A stretch of 64,000 nucleotides of DNA. It comes from Cellvibrio sp. (GTDB taxonomy: Bacteria; Pseudomonadota; Gammaproteobacteria; Pseudomonadales; Cellvibrionaceae). The translations under genes and the position numbers were made by a program. The stretch lies in assembly GCA_016712405.1 (NCBI GenBank), contig JADJRD010000001.1, positions 558,001-622,000 of the forward strand, written 5' to 3'. The notes beneath the pieces are model-generated. The model was not told where the DNA came from and did no database searches. It was given only the letters and a program-made list of their open reading frames with translations. Positions 20,370 to 28,311 of this stretch are shown here, one piece after another (the first letter of the stretch is position 1; every line of letters begins with the position of its first letter).

Positions 20370-21515
20370 ATGCATTCGATTCACCCGTTCAAGCTTGCAG
20401 TATGTTTCTTACTTGTCATTCTCGGAGGCTGTACCAGTCTCCCTTCAGAGAAAACCGCCGAAATCGAACCGCCTGTCGAACCAGTGCTGGAACCCTTACT
20501 CGAACCCATTCAAGAAAAACCCAAGAATTTATGGGTAGAAATTGCAAGTGGTTATGGATTACCTGAAGTACCTGAACAAAAAATAGAAAAAAATCTTCTC
20601 TGGCTATCCAAACATCAAAACTACATGGATAAAGTCACCAAACAGAGTGAACCTTTTTTATATTACGTCACTGAACAATTTCGAAATAATGATATTCCTC
20701 TAGAGCTGACATTAATTCCAATCGTAGAAAGCGCTTTTAATCCCAATGCTCAGTCACGCAGTAAAGCGCTCGGTTTGTGGCAATTTCTTGCACGCACAGG
20801 TCGACATTTCGGTTTGGAACAAAATTTACTTTATGATGAACGTCGTGATGTGATTGCTTCCACAGATGCCGCTGTTCGTTATTTACAATATCTTCACAAA
20901 TATTTTGAAGGAGACTGGCTGCTAGCTATTGCGGCTTACAACGCTGGTGAAGGCCGCGTACAACGTACAATCAAACAGAATAAAAAATTAGGTAAACCGA
21001 CTGACTTCTGGTCATTGCCATTACCGAAACAAACTCAGCATTACGTCCCACAAATTCTGGCTTTATCTAAAGTGGTGGCAAATCCTCAAGCCTATAATTT
21101 AACAATCGAACCCATTGAAAATCGTCCCTATTTCACAAAAGTTAATAACTCCAAAACGATTGATATGGTTCACGCCGCCAAAATGGCCAACATCAATCCC
21201 GACATAATGCGTAAACTCAATGCGGCACACACCAAATCAATTATCGCTCCCAGCGCACCTAAAGATTTATTAATTCCTATCGACCATCAGGATCAATTTT
21301 CCAACATTCTGCCGTCACTTCCCATTGCCAGCATTCCTGCCAACGAATTAAGAGCCTTGATTTCAGCGACAACTTATGTCGTTAAATCCGGCGATAACCT
21401 ATGGCTCATTGCCAAGAAACACAAAACCAAAGTAAAAACTTTACAACAACTCAACAATCTCTCTGAAAAATCCATTCTAAGACCTGGACAAAAATTAAAA
21501 ATTTCTGCCCCCTAA
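20370..21515 (+). CDS. mltD: Membrane-bound lytic murein transglycosylase D
   Basis: Outer-membrane lipoprotein that cleaves peptidoglycan glycan strands with formation of 1,6-anhydro ends. The lipobox LGGC puts the lipidated Cys at residue 21. The SLT domain has the catalytic Glu120 in LIPIVESAFNP, then SKALGLWQFLARTGRHFGL, DERRDVIASTDAAVRYL and IAAYNAGEGRV. One LysM domain closes the protein (TTYVVKSGDNLWLIAKKH to RPGQKLKI, about 335-380). Only one LysM is present and the protein is 381 aa, shorter than E. coli MltD, which has two. It is followed 17 bp later by a GlcG/HbpS-like gene. Confidence 0.93.
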   Translation: MHSIHPFKLAVCFLLVILGGCTSLPSEKTAEIEPPVEPVLEPLLEPIQEKPKNLWVEIASGYGLPEVPEQKIEKNLLWLSKHQNYMDKVTKQSEPFLYYVTEQFRNNDIPLELTLIPIVESAFNPNAQSRSKALGLWQFLARTGRHFGLEQNLLYDERRDVIASTDAAVRYLQYLHKYFEGDWLLAIAAYNAGEGRVQRTIKQNKKLGKPTDFWSLPLPKQTQHYVPQILALSKVVANPQAYNLTIEPIENRPYFTKVNNSKTIDMVHAAKMANINPDIMRKLNAAHTKSIIAPSAPKDLLIPIDHQDQFSNILPSLPIASIPANELRALISATTYVVKSGDNLWLIAKKHKTKVKTLQQLNNLSEKSILRPGQKLKISAP

Positions 21516-21532
21516 AATACTAAGGACTTGTT

Positions 21533-21997
21533 ATGAATCGACAAGAATTTCAAATTCTCTGCAATAATATTGCCGATGAGATAGAAAAATTGTTACCCCA
21601 CTATTTACAAAATCCAGAAGACGCGTCTATTTCCCGCGGCGGAAGCGCTTTGGCCATACTCAACGCGAAAGGCGAAGCCTACGGTCGTATGTATGGCGAT
21701 AAGCCCGCACGTCAACGAGAATGCGCACAAACCGCGTGGAAAAAAGCGAATCAAGTTTGGTTAACAGGATATGCAACAGGTCAATTTGAAACCTTAGTTT
21801 ATTCACAACAAATTGATGAAAACCAATTTGGTTTATCACGTCCTGAATACATCGGCTGGATTGGTGGTGTAGAAGCGAAAGCCATTTCAGGTGAACGATT
21901 AATCCTCGCCTTCAGTGGCATGCGCGGAGAACAGGATGTGGCAATTCTTAAAGAAGCAGCTAAAAACCTGAAGAGTTTTGTGGTGTTGGATTGGTAA
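21533..21997 (+). CDS. GlcG/HbpS-like small protein of unknown function
   Basis: 154-aa cytoplasmic protein without a signal peptide. Its pattern (ALAILNAKGEAYGRMYGDKP, a Lys/Ala-rich helix, YVGWIGGVEA-like YIGWIGGVEAKAISGE, and a C-terminal helix with EQDVAILKEAAK) resembles the GlcG/HbpS fold family, some members of which bind heme or corrinoids. A good ATG with AAGGACTTGTT upstream lies 17 bp after mltD, so the two may be cotranscribed. I do not recognise a specific function. The family call is moderate, from motif memory only. Confidence 0.6.
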   Translation: MNRQEFQILCNNIADEIEKLLPHYLQNPEDASISRGGSALAILNAKGEAYGRMYGDKPARQRECAQTAWKKANQVWLTGYATGQFETLVYSQQIDENQFGLSRPEYIGWIGGVEAKAISGERLILAFSGMRGEQDVAILKEAAKNLKSFVVLDW

Positions 21998-22061
21998 TTA
22001 AATTTTTCAATGTTCGTGTTGTTAAAGAGTAAAACTAATAAAGTAAATAAGGAGCAATACC

Positions 22062-24038
22062 GTGTTAAAAGCAATTCTTTCTCATAAGATTAAATTTTAT
22101 TTATTTAGCATTTTCCTGTTATGTACTGTTACTGCCTATGCAGCACCAACATTAAAAGATTACGGCACACTCCCTTCAATTAGCATGGTAGCCATTTCAC
22201 CTGATGGAAATTCCGTTGCATTTCGTAAAGTGGTGGACGGTAAAGATCTTTTGGTGGCCATATCACTTAAAGAAAAGAAACAACTAATGATGCTGGATAT
22301 CGAAAAAATCCAACCCATTGATATTTTCTTTTTAAACAACGATCAAGTGTATTTATTTGTTTCTGAGTATAAGCGTGTCTCTGGATTTCGCGGTAAGTTT
22401 GATACCAGTACCGGTTTTGTTCTGGACATTAAAACTCAAAAATTTCGCCAACTGCTGACTCCCGGCGAAGAAAAAGTGTACCCAGGACAAACCGGCTTGG
22501 GGAACATAAGTAGCATTTCGAAAGATGGCGAATTTGCATATATGCAAGCTGTTATTGGCAATACCGATTTGGTATTGGGTGCGCCTGTTGATCCCACTAA
22601 AGGATTATTAAAAGTAAAATTAAAAGAGAAAGGACGTCATAAAGTAGTCACTAGCGGAACACTCTATAGCAAAGATTTTTTTGTCGACAACCAAGGCAAT
22701 TTATTGGCAGAAGAAAGATACAACGATAAAACCAATGAACATAGCATTGTGGTATTTGAAAGCGGAAAAGAAAAAGTCCTATTCAAAGAAACAGTGATCA
22801 TTCAAACAAAATCCTTTGTTGGACTGACAGCTAACTATTCATCATTAGTTTTCATTGAAACCAATGTGGAAACTGGCCGCGACGACTATTATTTAATGGA
22901 TTTAACTACTGCCAAAATCACTAATACAAATTTCGGAAAAAATAACGCTGATATTGAAGGCGTAATATCAGATGATAATCGTATTATTCGAGGCGTTCGC
23001 TACTCAGGTTTTACTCCTAGTTATAAATTTTTTGATGCGACTTTGGATAAAAAAGTACAAAGTATTATTGATCAATTTCCCGAACAATCAGTGTATATTG
23101 CAAGCACATCACCTGATTGGAGATATATTGTAGTGCAGGTTGAAGGATCACAATCTGCAGAAGATTATTTTCTATTTTCGGATGGATCAAAAGAAGCAAC
23201 ATTCCTAACTACTGGGCGCCCCAATATCAACCCTGAAGATATTCATCCCATCGGAAAAGCGACCTTCACTGCTCGCGATGGCTTAATAATCCCAACGTTG
23301 ATTACAATACCTAAAGATAAGGTAACCGCCATTAAAAATTTACCTGCTGTTATTTATCCTCATGGCGGGCCCGAATCACACGACACTATTGGATTCGATT
23401 ACCAAGCTCAAGCACTTGCTTCTCAAGGTTATTTGGTTATTCAACCTCAATTTCGAGGCTCAGATGGATTTGGCCGATCGCATGTAGAAGCGGGATATGG
23501 GGAATGGGGTAAAAAAATGCAGGATGACTTAACTGATGCAGTGAAATTTTTTGCTAACAAAGGTTATATTGACTCCAAAAAAGTCTGCATTGTTGGCGCG
23601 AGCTATGGTGGTTACGCTGCACTTGCAGGCGGAGCTTTTACGCCGGATGTCTATCGTTGTGTCGTTTCAATTAATGGCGTCAGTAATTTAAATGACATGC
23701 TGAACTGGAGTAAAAGCAAAGCAGGAAAAGACAGCTGGATTGTTGACTATTGGAAAACACAATTTGCCGATGGCAATGCCGATAAAAAGACACTGAATGC
23801 CATTTCGCCAGAACAATTTGCCGATAGATTTATGGCCCCCACCTTATTGATACACGCTGAAGATGACAAGCGCGTTCCTTTCGATCAATCTGACGATATG
23901 TACTCAGCACTAAAAAGAAAGAAAAAATCAGTTAGCCTTGTCAAACTCGAAGGGGACAACCACTTTTTATTAGAAAGCGAAACTCGCTTACAAGCCCTGG
24001 AAGCAACAGTCAATTTTGTTAATCAACATTTAAAATAG
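22062..24038 (+). CDS. Prolyl oligopeptidase family (S9) serine peptidase, exported
   Basis: Predicted periplasmic S9C-type aminopeptidase or acylaminoacyl-peptidase of 658 aa. A GTG start at 22062 is preceded by AAGGAG and followed by a signal peptide (FYLFSIFLLCTVTAYAAP). Residues about 30-390 form a beta-propeller. The alpha/beta-hydrolase domain carries the oxyanion stretch YPHGGPESHD, the nucleophile Ser514 in GASYGGY, Asp602 in HAEDDKRVPF and His634 in EGDNHFL, a complete triad. It probably trims peptides in the periplasm. It is followed by a convergent aminotransferase gene 18 bp downstream. Substrate specificity cannot be read from the sequence. Confidence 0.93.
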   Translation: MLKAILSHKIKFYLFSIFLLCTVTAYAAPTLKDYGTLPSISMVAISPDGNSVAFRKVVDGKDLLVAISLKEKKQLMMLDIEKIQPIDIFFLNNDQVYLFVSEYKRVSGFRGKFDTSTGFVLDIKTQKFRQLLTPGEEKVYPGQTGLGNISSISKDGEFAYMQAVIGNTDLVLGAPVDPTKGLLKVKLKEKGRHKVVTSGTLYSKDFFVDNQGNLLAEERYNDKTNEHSIVVFESGKEKVLFKETVIIQTKSFVGLTANYSSLVFIETNVETGRDDYYLMDLTTAKITNTNFGKNNADIEGVISDDNRIIRGVRYSGFTPSYKFFDATLDKKVQSIIDQFPEQSVYIASTSPDWRYIVVQVEGSQSAEDYFLFSDGSKEATFLTTGRPNINPEDIHPIGKATFTARDGLIIPTLITIPKDKVTAIKNLPAVIYPHGGPESHDTIGFDYQAQALASQGYLVIQPQFRGSDGFGRSHVEAGYGEWGKKMQDDLTDAVKFFANKGYIDSKKVCIVGASYGGYAALAGGAFTPDVYRCVVSINGVSNLNDMLNWSKSKAGKDSWIVDYWKTQFADGNADKKTLNAISPEQFADRFMAPTLLIHAEDDKRVPFDQSDDMYSALKRKKKSVSLVKLEGDNHFLLESETRLQALEATVNFVNQHLK

Positions 24039-24056
24039 CGATTAACGCTACAAACT

Positions 24057-25178
24057 CTATGCCTTAACCGGCATAGAGTTTTTAATTATCTCACCTAACA
24101 CTTTAACCGCATTTTCTTTTTTATCATCCCAATACCCACTCGAGGATAAGCGAATATAGTTTTCGTACTTATTACTTGAAGAAAATAAAATCCCAGGCAC
24201 TATCGATACATTTTGTTTAATGGCTTGATGGAAAAGTTCCGTTCCGGTTAACTGGCATTCATCCGGCAGTTTTAACCAAGTGACATAACCCGCTACCGGA
24301 TGTGTGTATTCAATTCCTTCTGGAAAATGTGTGTTTATCGATTGCAATAATGCGCGCATAGCGTTTGCAATTTGAAGGCGTTGTTTACGAATATGCTTTT
24401 CGTATTTTCCTTCTTCCAATAAATGTGCAACGGCTGATTGAGTAATACCCGGTGAAGCCAAATGCATAGTGACTTTTTCGCTGGTAATTTCTTTTGCTAA
24501 TTGACGTGATGCCACCCAACCCACCCGCAAACCTGCCGCTAAGGCCTTTGAAAAAGAGGAACAATAAATCACTTTTTCGCTGAATTGACGACACACACTC
24601 GGGCGCTGCGCACTGAAATGCAAATCGCCATAAATATCATCTTCGATTAAAGGCACCGAGTGTTCTTCACACAAATCCACTAAGGCTCGCTGATGTTTTT
24701 CTGACGTAATAAAACCTTGCGGATTACTGCCTATGCTAATCACTATGCAAGCTTTTATTGGCCAATGTTCAAATGCTAATTTTAATGCATCGAGTGAAAT
24801 GCCTTCGCGTGCATGTGTTGGAATTTCAACAACTTTTAATTGCAGTCCGTCCAATATTTGCAGGAGACCATAATAAGCTGGTGATTCAATCGCAACCGAA
24901 TCGCCCGGCTGGGTTAATTTTTTTAGTGTGAGATAAAGCGCTTGTTGGCAACCATCTGTGATGACAATATCGTCCGGCGCAACCGGACAATTCATCAAGG
25001 CCATACGTTTCGCTAATAATCTGCGCAACTCATGATTGCCAGAGCCATCTTCATAAGACAACAGCTCCTTACCTTTACTGGCGATAACATTTTGAAAGGC
25101 TTTTTGAATCATCAAGCGTGGCAAAATTCTCTCATCAGGAACCGCTGCGCCTAAATTAATAATTTGCGGTTTTTTCAT
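24057..25178 (-). CDS. MocR-like PLP-dependent aminotransferase lacking the DNA-binding domain
   Basis: Fold-type I PLP enzyme of about 373 aa. Visible are the N-terminal INLGAAVPDERILP typical of the MocR effector domain, SYEDGSGNHELRRLLA, the PLP-stacking region SPAYYGLL, the conserved NPQG in SIGSNPQGF, the cofactor Asp in LIEDDIYGDLH, and the Schiff-base Lys in YCSSFSKALAAGLRVGW. MocR regulators carry about 100 extra N-terminal residues with a winged helix; here the frame opens only at a TTG (25202) or ATG (25178), with an in-frame stop just upstream. So it is either a free-standing aminotransferase or a MocR that lost its DNA-binding head. It is divergent from a phzF-like gene, the usual arrangement for a MocR and its target. 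Confidence 0.82.
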   Translation of the reverse strand: MKKPQIINLGAAVPDERILPRLMIQKAFQNVIASKGKELLSYEDGSGNHELRRLLAKRMALMNCPVAPDDIVITDGCQQALYLTLKKLTQPGDSVAIESPAYYGLLQILDGLQLKVVEIPTHAREGISLDALKLAFEHWPIKACIVISIGSNPQGFITSEKHQRALVDLCEEHSVPLIEDDIYGDLHFSAQRPSVCRQFSEKVIYCSSFSKALAAGLRVGWVASRQLAKEITSEKVTMHLASPGITQSAVAHLLEEGKYEKHIRKQRLQIANAMRALLQSINTHFPEGIEYTHPVAGYVTWLKLPDECQLTGTELFHQAIKQNVSIVPGILFSSSNKYENYIRLSSSGYWDDKKENAVKVLGEIIKNSMPVKA

Positions 25179-25249
25179 TGCTGATAACAATGAATGAATC
25201 AAATCCCTTCGTTAGGATGCAAATTAACAAGTCACCCGAGGAAGCAAAC

Positions 25250-26038
25250 ATGATTCAGTCATACATAGTCGATGCGTTTACCCCTAAAGCTTTTGGTGGC
25301 AATCCAGCAGCAGTTTGCTTATTGGAAAAAGAGATTACAGAGGAAAAAATGCAGTTGATCGCTGCTGAATTTAATTTGTCGGAAACCGCTTTTTTGTTTC
25401 AGATAGAAGATGATTCTTGGTCGCTCAGATGGTTTACGCCAATTTGTGAAGTAAATCTTTGTGGTCACGCCACTTTAGCAGCCGTCCATGTATTGCTAAA
25501 TGAAAGCAAGGTTCGTTTGGATCTGTTGCGATTTCAAACTCACAGTGGCGAATTAACGGCACGAAAAATAGAATCGAGCATTGAATTGAATTTTCCTTTA
25601 ACGCCGACAAACCCAATAAACCAAACTGATTTCTTTCATTCAGTTGATCAGAATTTTGTATCGCTGCATCAAGCCGGTGAAGATCTTTTACTAGAATTAG
25701 CTACTGAAAGCCAGGTGAAAAATTATCAACCCGATTTATCAGCAATAAAGCAATTGGATTGTCGCGGATTAATTATCACAGCGCCCGGCAATGGTTATGA
25801 CTGCCATTTTGTATCAAGATTCTTTGCTCCGCGCTTTGGCATTGATGAAGATCCGGTAACGGGTTCTGCGCACTGTGCGCTTATTGATTTTTGGAGCAAA
25901 AAAACAGGGCGTGATCATTTTATTGCCAAACAAGTTTCCAAACGAGGTGGCACATTAGATATTCAATTAAAGGGAAATCGTGTTGCACTGCGAGGGGATA
26001 GCGTGACTACAGCTAATGTTCAATTGCGGATAGATTAA
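25250..26038 (+). CDS. PhzF family isomerase / epimerase-like protein
   Basis: 262-aa two-domain protein of the PhzF and diaminopimelate-epimerase-like fold. It starts MIQSYIVDAFTPKAFGGNPAAVCLL, with the family stretch FGGNPAAV. It continues with AEFNLSETAFLF, holding the catalytic Glu of PhzF-type isomerases, RWFTPICEVNLCGHATLAA and GIDEDPVTGSAHCAL. The frame is open back to 25178, but the ATG at 25250 gives the standard N-terminus and has GAGGAA just upstream. It is followed by a GNAT gene one base after its stop codon, and is divergent from a MocR-like aminotransferase that may once have regulated it. Substrate is unknown. Confidence 0.9.
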   Translation: MIQSYIVDAFTPKAFGGNPAAVCLLEKEITEEKMQLIAAEFNLSETAFLFQIEDDSWSLRWFTPICEVNLCGHATLAAVHVLLNESKVRLDLLRFQTHSGELTARKIESSIELNFPLTPTNPINQTDFFHSVDQNFVSLHQAGEDLLLELATESQVKNYQPDLSAIKQLDCRGLIITAPGNGYDCHFVSRFFAPRFGIDEDPVTGSAHCALIDFWSKKTGRDHFIAKQVSKRGGTLDIQLKGNRVALRGDSVTTANVQLRID

Positions 26039-26039
26039 T

Positions 26040-26576
26040 ATGCTTTCAGTTGTAAAATCCAAACGGAAAGATGCAGATGAAATTCTCACGCTGCAAAAAA
26101 TTTCATATCAATCCGAAGCAGTTATTTACAATGATTGGCAATTACCTGCCCTAACCCAATCATTGGAATCACTGCGAAATGAATTTTCAAACACTATCAT
26201 TTTGAAAGCGGTGATCAACACAAAAATTATAGGATCCGTTAGGGCGGTCGCCGGAAATGATTGTTATAAAATTGGTCGTTTGATCGTTCACCCTGATTAT
26301 CAAAAGCAAGGTATAGGCACTGCTTTACTAGAAAAGATTGAATCAATCAATACCAGTTCGAAAGTTTTTCAATTGTTTACCGGCAGTAAAAGTCTTAGCA
26401 ATATTCGTTTTTATGAAAAATCCGGTTATAAAATCGTTGAAACCAAAACGCTTTCCGACAAAGTAGAATTAGTTTTTATGGAAAAATACAATTCCAATCC
26501 ACTAGCAGGCTGGCATGATCTTGATGCTGGAGCTGTCTATCGACAATTTTTTCATCCTTTTAAGGCTAATTCTTAA
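26040..26576 (+). CDS. GNAT family N-acetyltransferase
   Basis: 178-aa acetyltransferase using acetyl-CoA. The GNAT core is clear: IGSVRAVAGNDCYKIGRLIV (beta4), the acetyl-CoA loop VHPDYQKQGIGTALLEKIE and SLSNIRFYEKSGYKIVETKT. The C-terminus (NPLAGWHDLDAGAVYRQF) is unusual for a stand-alone GNAT. The ATG lies one base after the PhzF stop, so the two are cotranscribed. Its TAA stop lies at the left target-site duplication of a 151-bp MITE, so the insertion falls exactly at the gene end. The acceptor substrate is unknown. Confidence 0.85.
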   Translation: MLSVVKSKRKDADEILTLQKISYQSEAVIYNDWQLPALTQSLESLRNEFSNTIILKAVINTKIIGSVRAVAGNDCYKIGRLIVHPDYQKQGIGTALLEKIESINTSSKVFQLFTGSKSLSNIRFYEKSGYKIVETKTLSDKVELVFMEKYNSNPLAGWHDLDAGAVYRQFFHPFKANS

Positions 26577-26578
26577 TA

Positions 26579-26729
26579 GAGAGCTTTGCACGAATCAGAC
26601 TTTACCGTCATTCCTGCGAAGGCAGGAATCCATCTGTTGAAAAATATCAATGAAATCAAAGGCTGGATCCCTGCCTTCGCAGGGATGACGATGCGAAATT
26701 AAATAAAAATGCATTCGTGCAAAGGTCTC
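26579..26729. mobile_element. 151-bp MITE, copy 2
   Basis: Second copy of the element at 15846, same length and very similar throughout. The ends GAGAGCTTTGCACGAAT and its inverse GAGACCTTTGCACGAAT are flanked by the 5-bp duplication TAATA (26574-26578 and 26730-26734). It lies exactly between the GNAT stop codon and a truncated N-acetyltransferase remnant. Confidence 0.9.
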
Positions 26730-26735
26730 TAATAG

Positions 26736-26986
26736 AAATTGAGCTGAAAATATTACGAGGCCTCTATGATATGACGCTGCCGAATTATTTTAACTCGACT
26801 CATCCCGATACAATTTTCGTGCAGAAGTTATTAGTAGTTAAACATAACCCGGATGGACGCAGTATTTTGTTGGACAATCAGTTAAAACGTTATGTGAAAA
26901 GTCGTGTTGAGGTGACTGAAATTAATCGCGAAGAAATTCCTGCGATTTTAAAAAGTGAATTTGAGATTGATTATCCTGCGATCTAA
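26736..26986 (+). pseudogene. C-terminal remnant of an arylamine N-acetyltransferase
   Basis: About 80 codons that look like the last third of an arylamine N-acetyltransferase: GLYDMTLPNYFNSTHPDTIF followed by a C-terminal domain with KHNPDGRSILLDNQLKRYV. The catalytic N-terminal two domains with the Cys-His-Asp triad are absent. The remnant starts a few bases right of the MITE, so it cannot make an active enzyme. The open frame back to 26717 runs through the MITE and has no ribosome-binding site. It may be the relic of a deletion in which the MITE took part. Identification rests on a short conserved stretch. Confidence 0.6.
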
Positions 26987-26989
26987 ATT

Positions 26990-27042
26990 GTAGGGGCAGC
27001 CCCCTGTGGCTGCCCTGGGCGGGCACAGGGGCCCGCCCCTAC
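26990..27042. repeat. GTAGGGGC palindromic repeat
   Basis: An imperfect GC-rich palindrome bounded by GTAGGGGC and GCCCCTAC with a second nested hairpin. It lies just after the N-acetyltransferase remnant. It resembles dispersed REP-type repeats; no second copy is in this window. Confidence 0.6.
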
Positions 27043-27066
27043 GATAAGCATCAATATTTCAACAAT

Positions 27067-27101
27067 AAAAAACCGCCATGTTTTTTGCATGGCGGTTTTT
27101 T
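27067..27101. terminator. Terminator after mdh
   Basis: A strong AAAACCGCCATG/CATGGCGGTTTT hairpin with A and T tails, 26 bp past the mdh stop. It can act in both directions. Confidence 0.85.
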
Positions 27102-27126
27102 ATTTTTCGATCATATTTTTATCGAA

Positions 27127-28110
27127 TTACGATGGCAACAATTCTTTTACAGCATCGCGCTCTTCTTGCAATTCTTTCTCGGTCGCAGTCATGCGTGCGC
27201 GAGAGAAATCATTGATAGACAAGCCTTGAACAATTTCCCAATCGCCGTTTTTGCAAACGCATGGGAAAGAGTAAATCAAACCTTTTTCAATGCCGTAAGA
27301 GCCATCGCTGTAAACACCCATGCTCACCCAATCGTTCGCTGGAGTGCCCAGTGCCCAATCGCGAATGTGATTGATAGCAGCATTGGCCGCTGAAGCAGCA
27401 GATGAAGCACCACGTGCAGCAATAATCGCAGCACCACGTTGTTGAACAGTCGGGATGTAATCTGCTTCGTACCAAGCTTGATCTACCAGGCTCAATGCAG
27501 GCTTGCCATTGACTAAAGTGTTGTGCAGATCAGGGTATTGCGTTGAGGAGTGGTTACCCCAGATCAACGCCTTGGTGATGTTGTTAATGCTGGTACCAGT
27601 TTTAGTCGCCAACTGTGACAGCGCACGGTTGTGGTCCAAACGGGTCATAGCAGTGAATTGACGTGGGTTGATATTTGGTGCATTGCGTTGAGCGATTAAA
27701 GAGTTGGTATTAGCGGGGTTACCTACAACCAACACTTTGATGTTGCGTGATGCATAGTCATCAATCGCTTTACCTTGAACAGAGAAAATCGCGGCGTTAG
27801 CAGCCAGCAAATCTTTACGCTCCATACCTGGGCCACGTGGACGTGCGCCTACCAGCAATGCGTAATCAGAATCTTTAAAGGCAACAGCAGGATCATCAGT
27901 GGTCACAATGCCAGCCAGCAACGGGAAAGCACAGTCATCCAATTCCATGGCGACACCTTGCAGAGCTTTAAGCGCAGGAGTGATTTCGAGTAATTGCAGA
28001 ATAACGGGTTGGTCTTTGCCCAACATGTCGCCAGCGGCGATACGGAACAGGAGGGAATAGCTGATTTGACCAGCAGCGCCAGTAACGGTAACTCTAACAG
28101 GTGCTTTCAC
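27127..28110 (-). CDS. mdh: Malate dehydrogenase, type 2
   Basis: NAD-dependent malate/oxaloacetate interconversion in the citric acid cycle. The 327-aa length and the NAD-binding start VTVTGAAGQISYSLLFRIA match the cytosolic-type (LDH-like type 2) MDH of many proteobacteria. Also present are LVGARPRGPGMERKDLL with substrate-binding Arg residues, VVGNPANTNSL, TRLDHNRA and the proton-acceptor His in IWGNHSSTQYPD. The ATG at 28110 has a purine-rich upstream stretch. It is a single-gene unit between the terminator at 27067 and a 200-bp gap. The reading frame is intact. Confidence 0.97.
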   Translation of the reverse strand: MKAPVRVTVTGAAGQISYSLLFRIAAGDMLGKDQPVILQLLEITPALKALQGVAMELDDCAFPLLAGIVTTDDPAVAFKDSDYALLVGARPRGPGMERKDLLAANAAIFSVQGKAIDDYASRNIKVLVVGNPANTNSLIAQRNAPNINPRQFTAMTRLDHNRALSQLATKTGTSINNITKALIWGNHSSTQYPDLHNTLVNGKPALSLVDQAWYEADYIPTVQQRGAAIIAARGASSAASAANAAINHIRDWALGTPANDWVSMGVYSDGSYGIEKGLIYSFPCVCKNGDWEIVQGLSINDFSRARMTATEKELQEERDAVKELLPS

Positions 28111-28246
28111 GATGGAGACTCCATTTATAGGGTATTAGTGGAAAAACAAGATTGTCGGCATTTTGTGCCTGATTTGTCACATAAGACGGTCGGGCATTAT
28201 AGGCGTTTGGACAAAAAATTCATCTTTCTTTTGCCCCAGATACAGC

Positions 28247-28302
28247 AAAGCCCCCAGAAAATACCGGAGGCTTTTATGGATACCTGCTTTCGCAGGTATG
28301 AC
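28247..28302 (-). terminator. Tandem hairpins after the GH31 gene
   Basis: An AAAGCC...GGCTTT hairpin (28247-28275) is followed by a TACCTGC/GCAGGTA hairpin (28279-28302) related to the MITE internal repeat. Both lie between the GH31 stop and the mdh start and probably end the GH31 transcript. Confidence 0.55.
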
Positions 28303-28311
28303 GACAACAAA

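Noticed and set aside
27085..27393. Plus-strand 102-codon frame at the mdh terminator
   Set aside because: It is antisense to mdh and starts in the terminator hairpin; the mdh frame is intact and well conserved.
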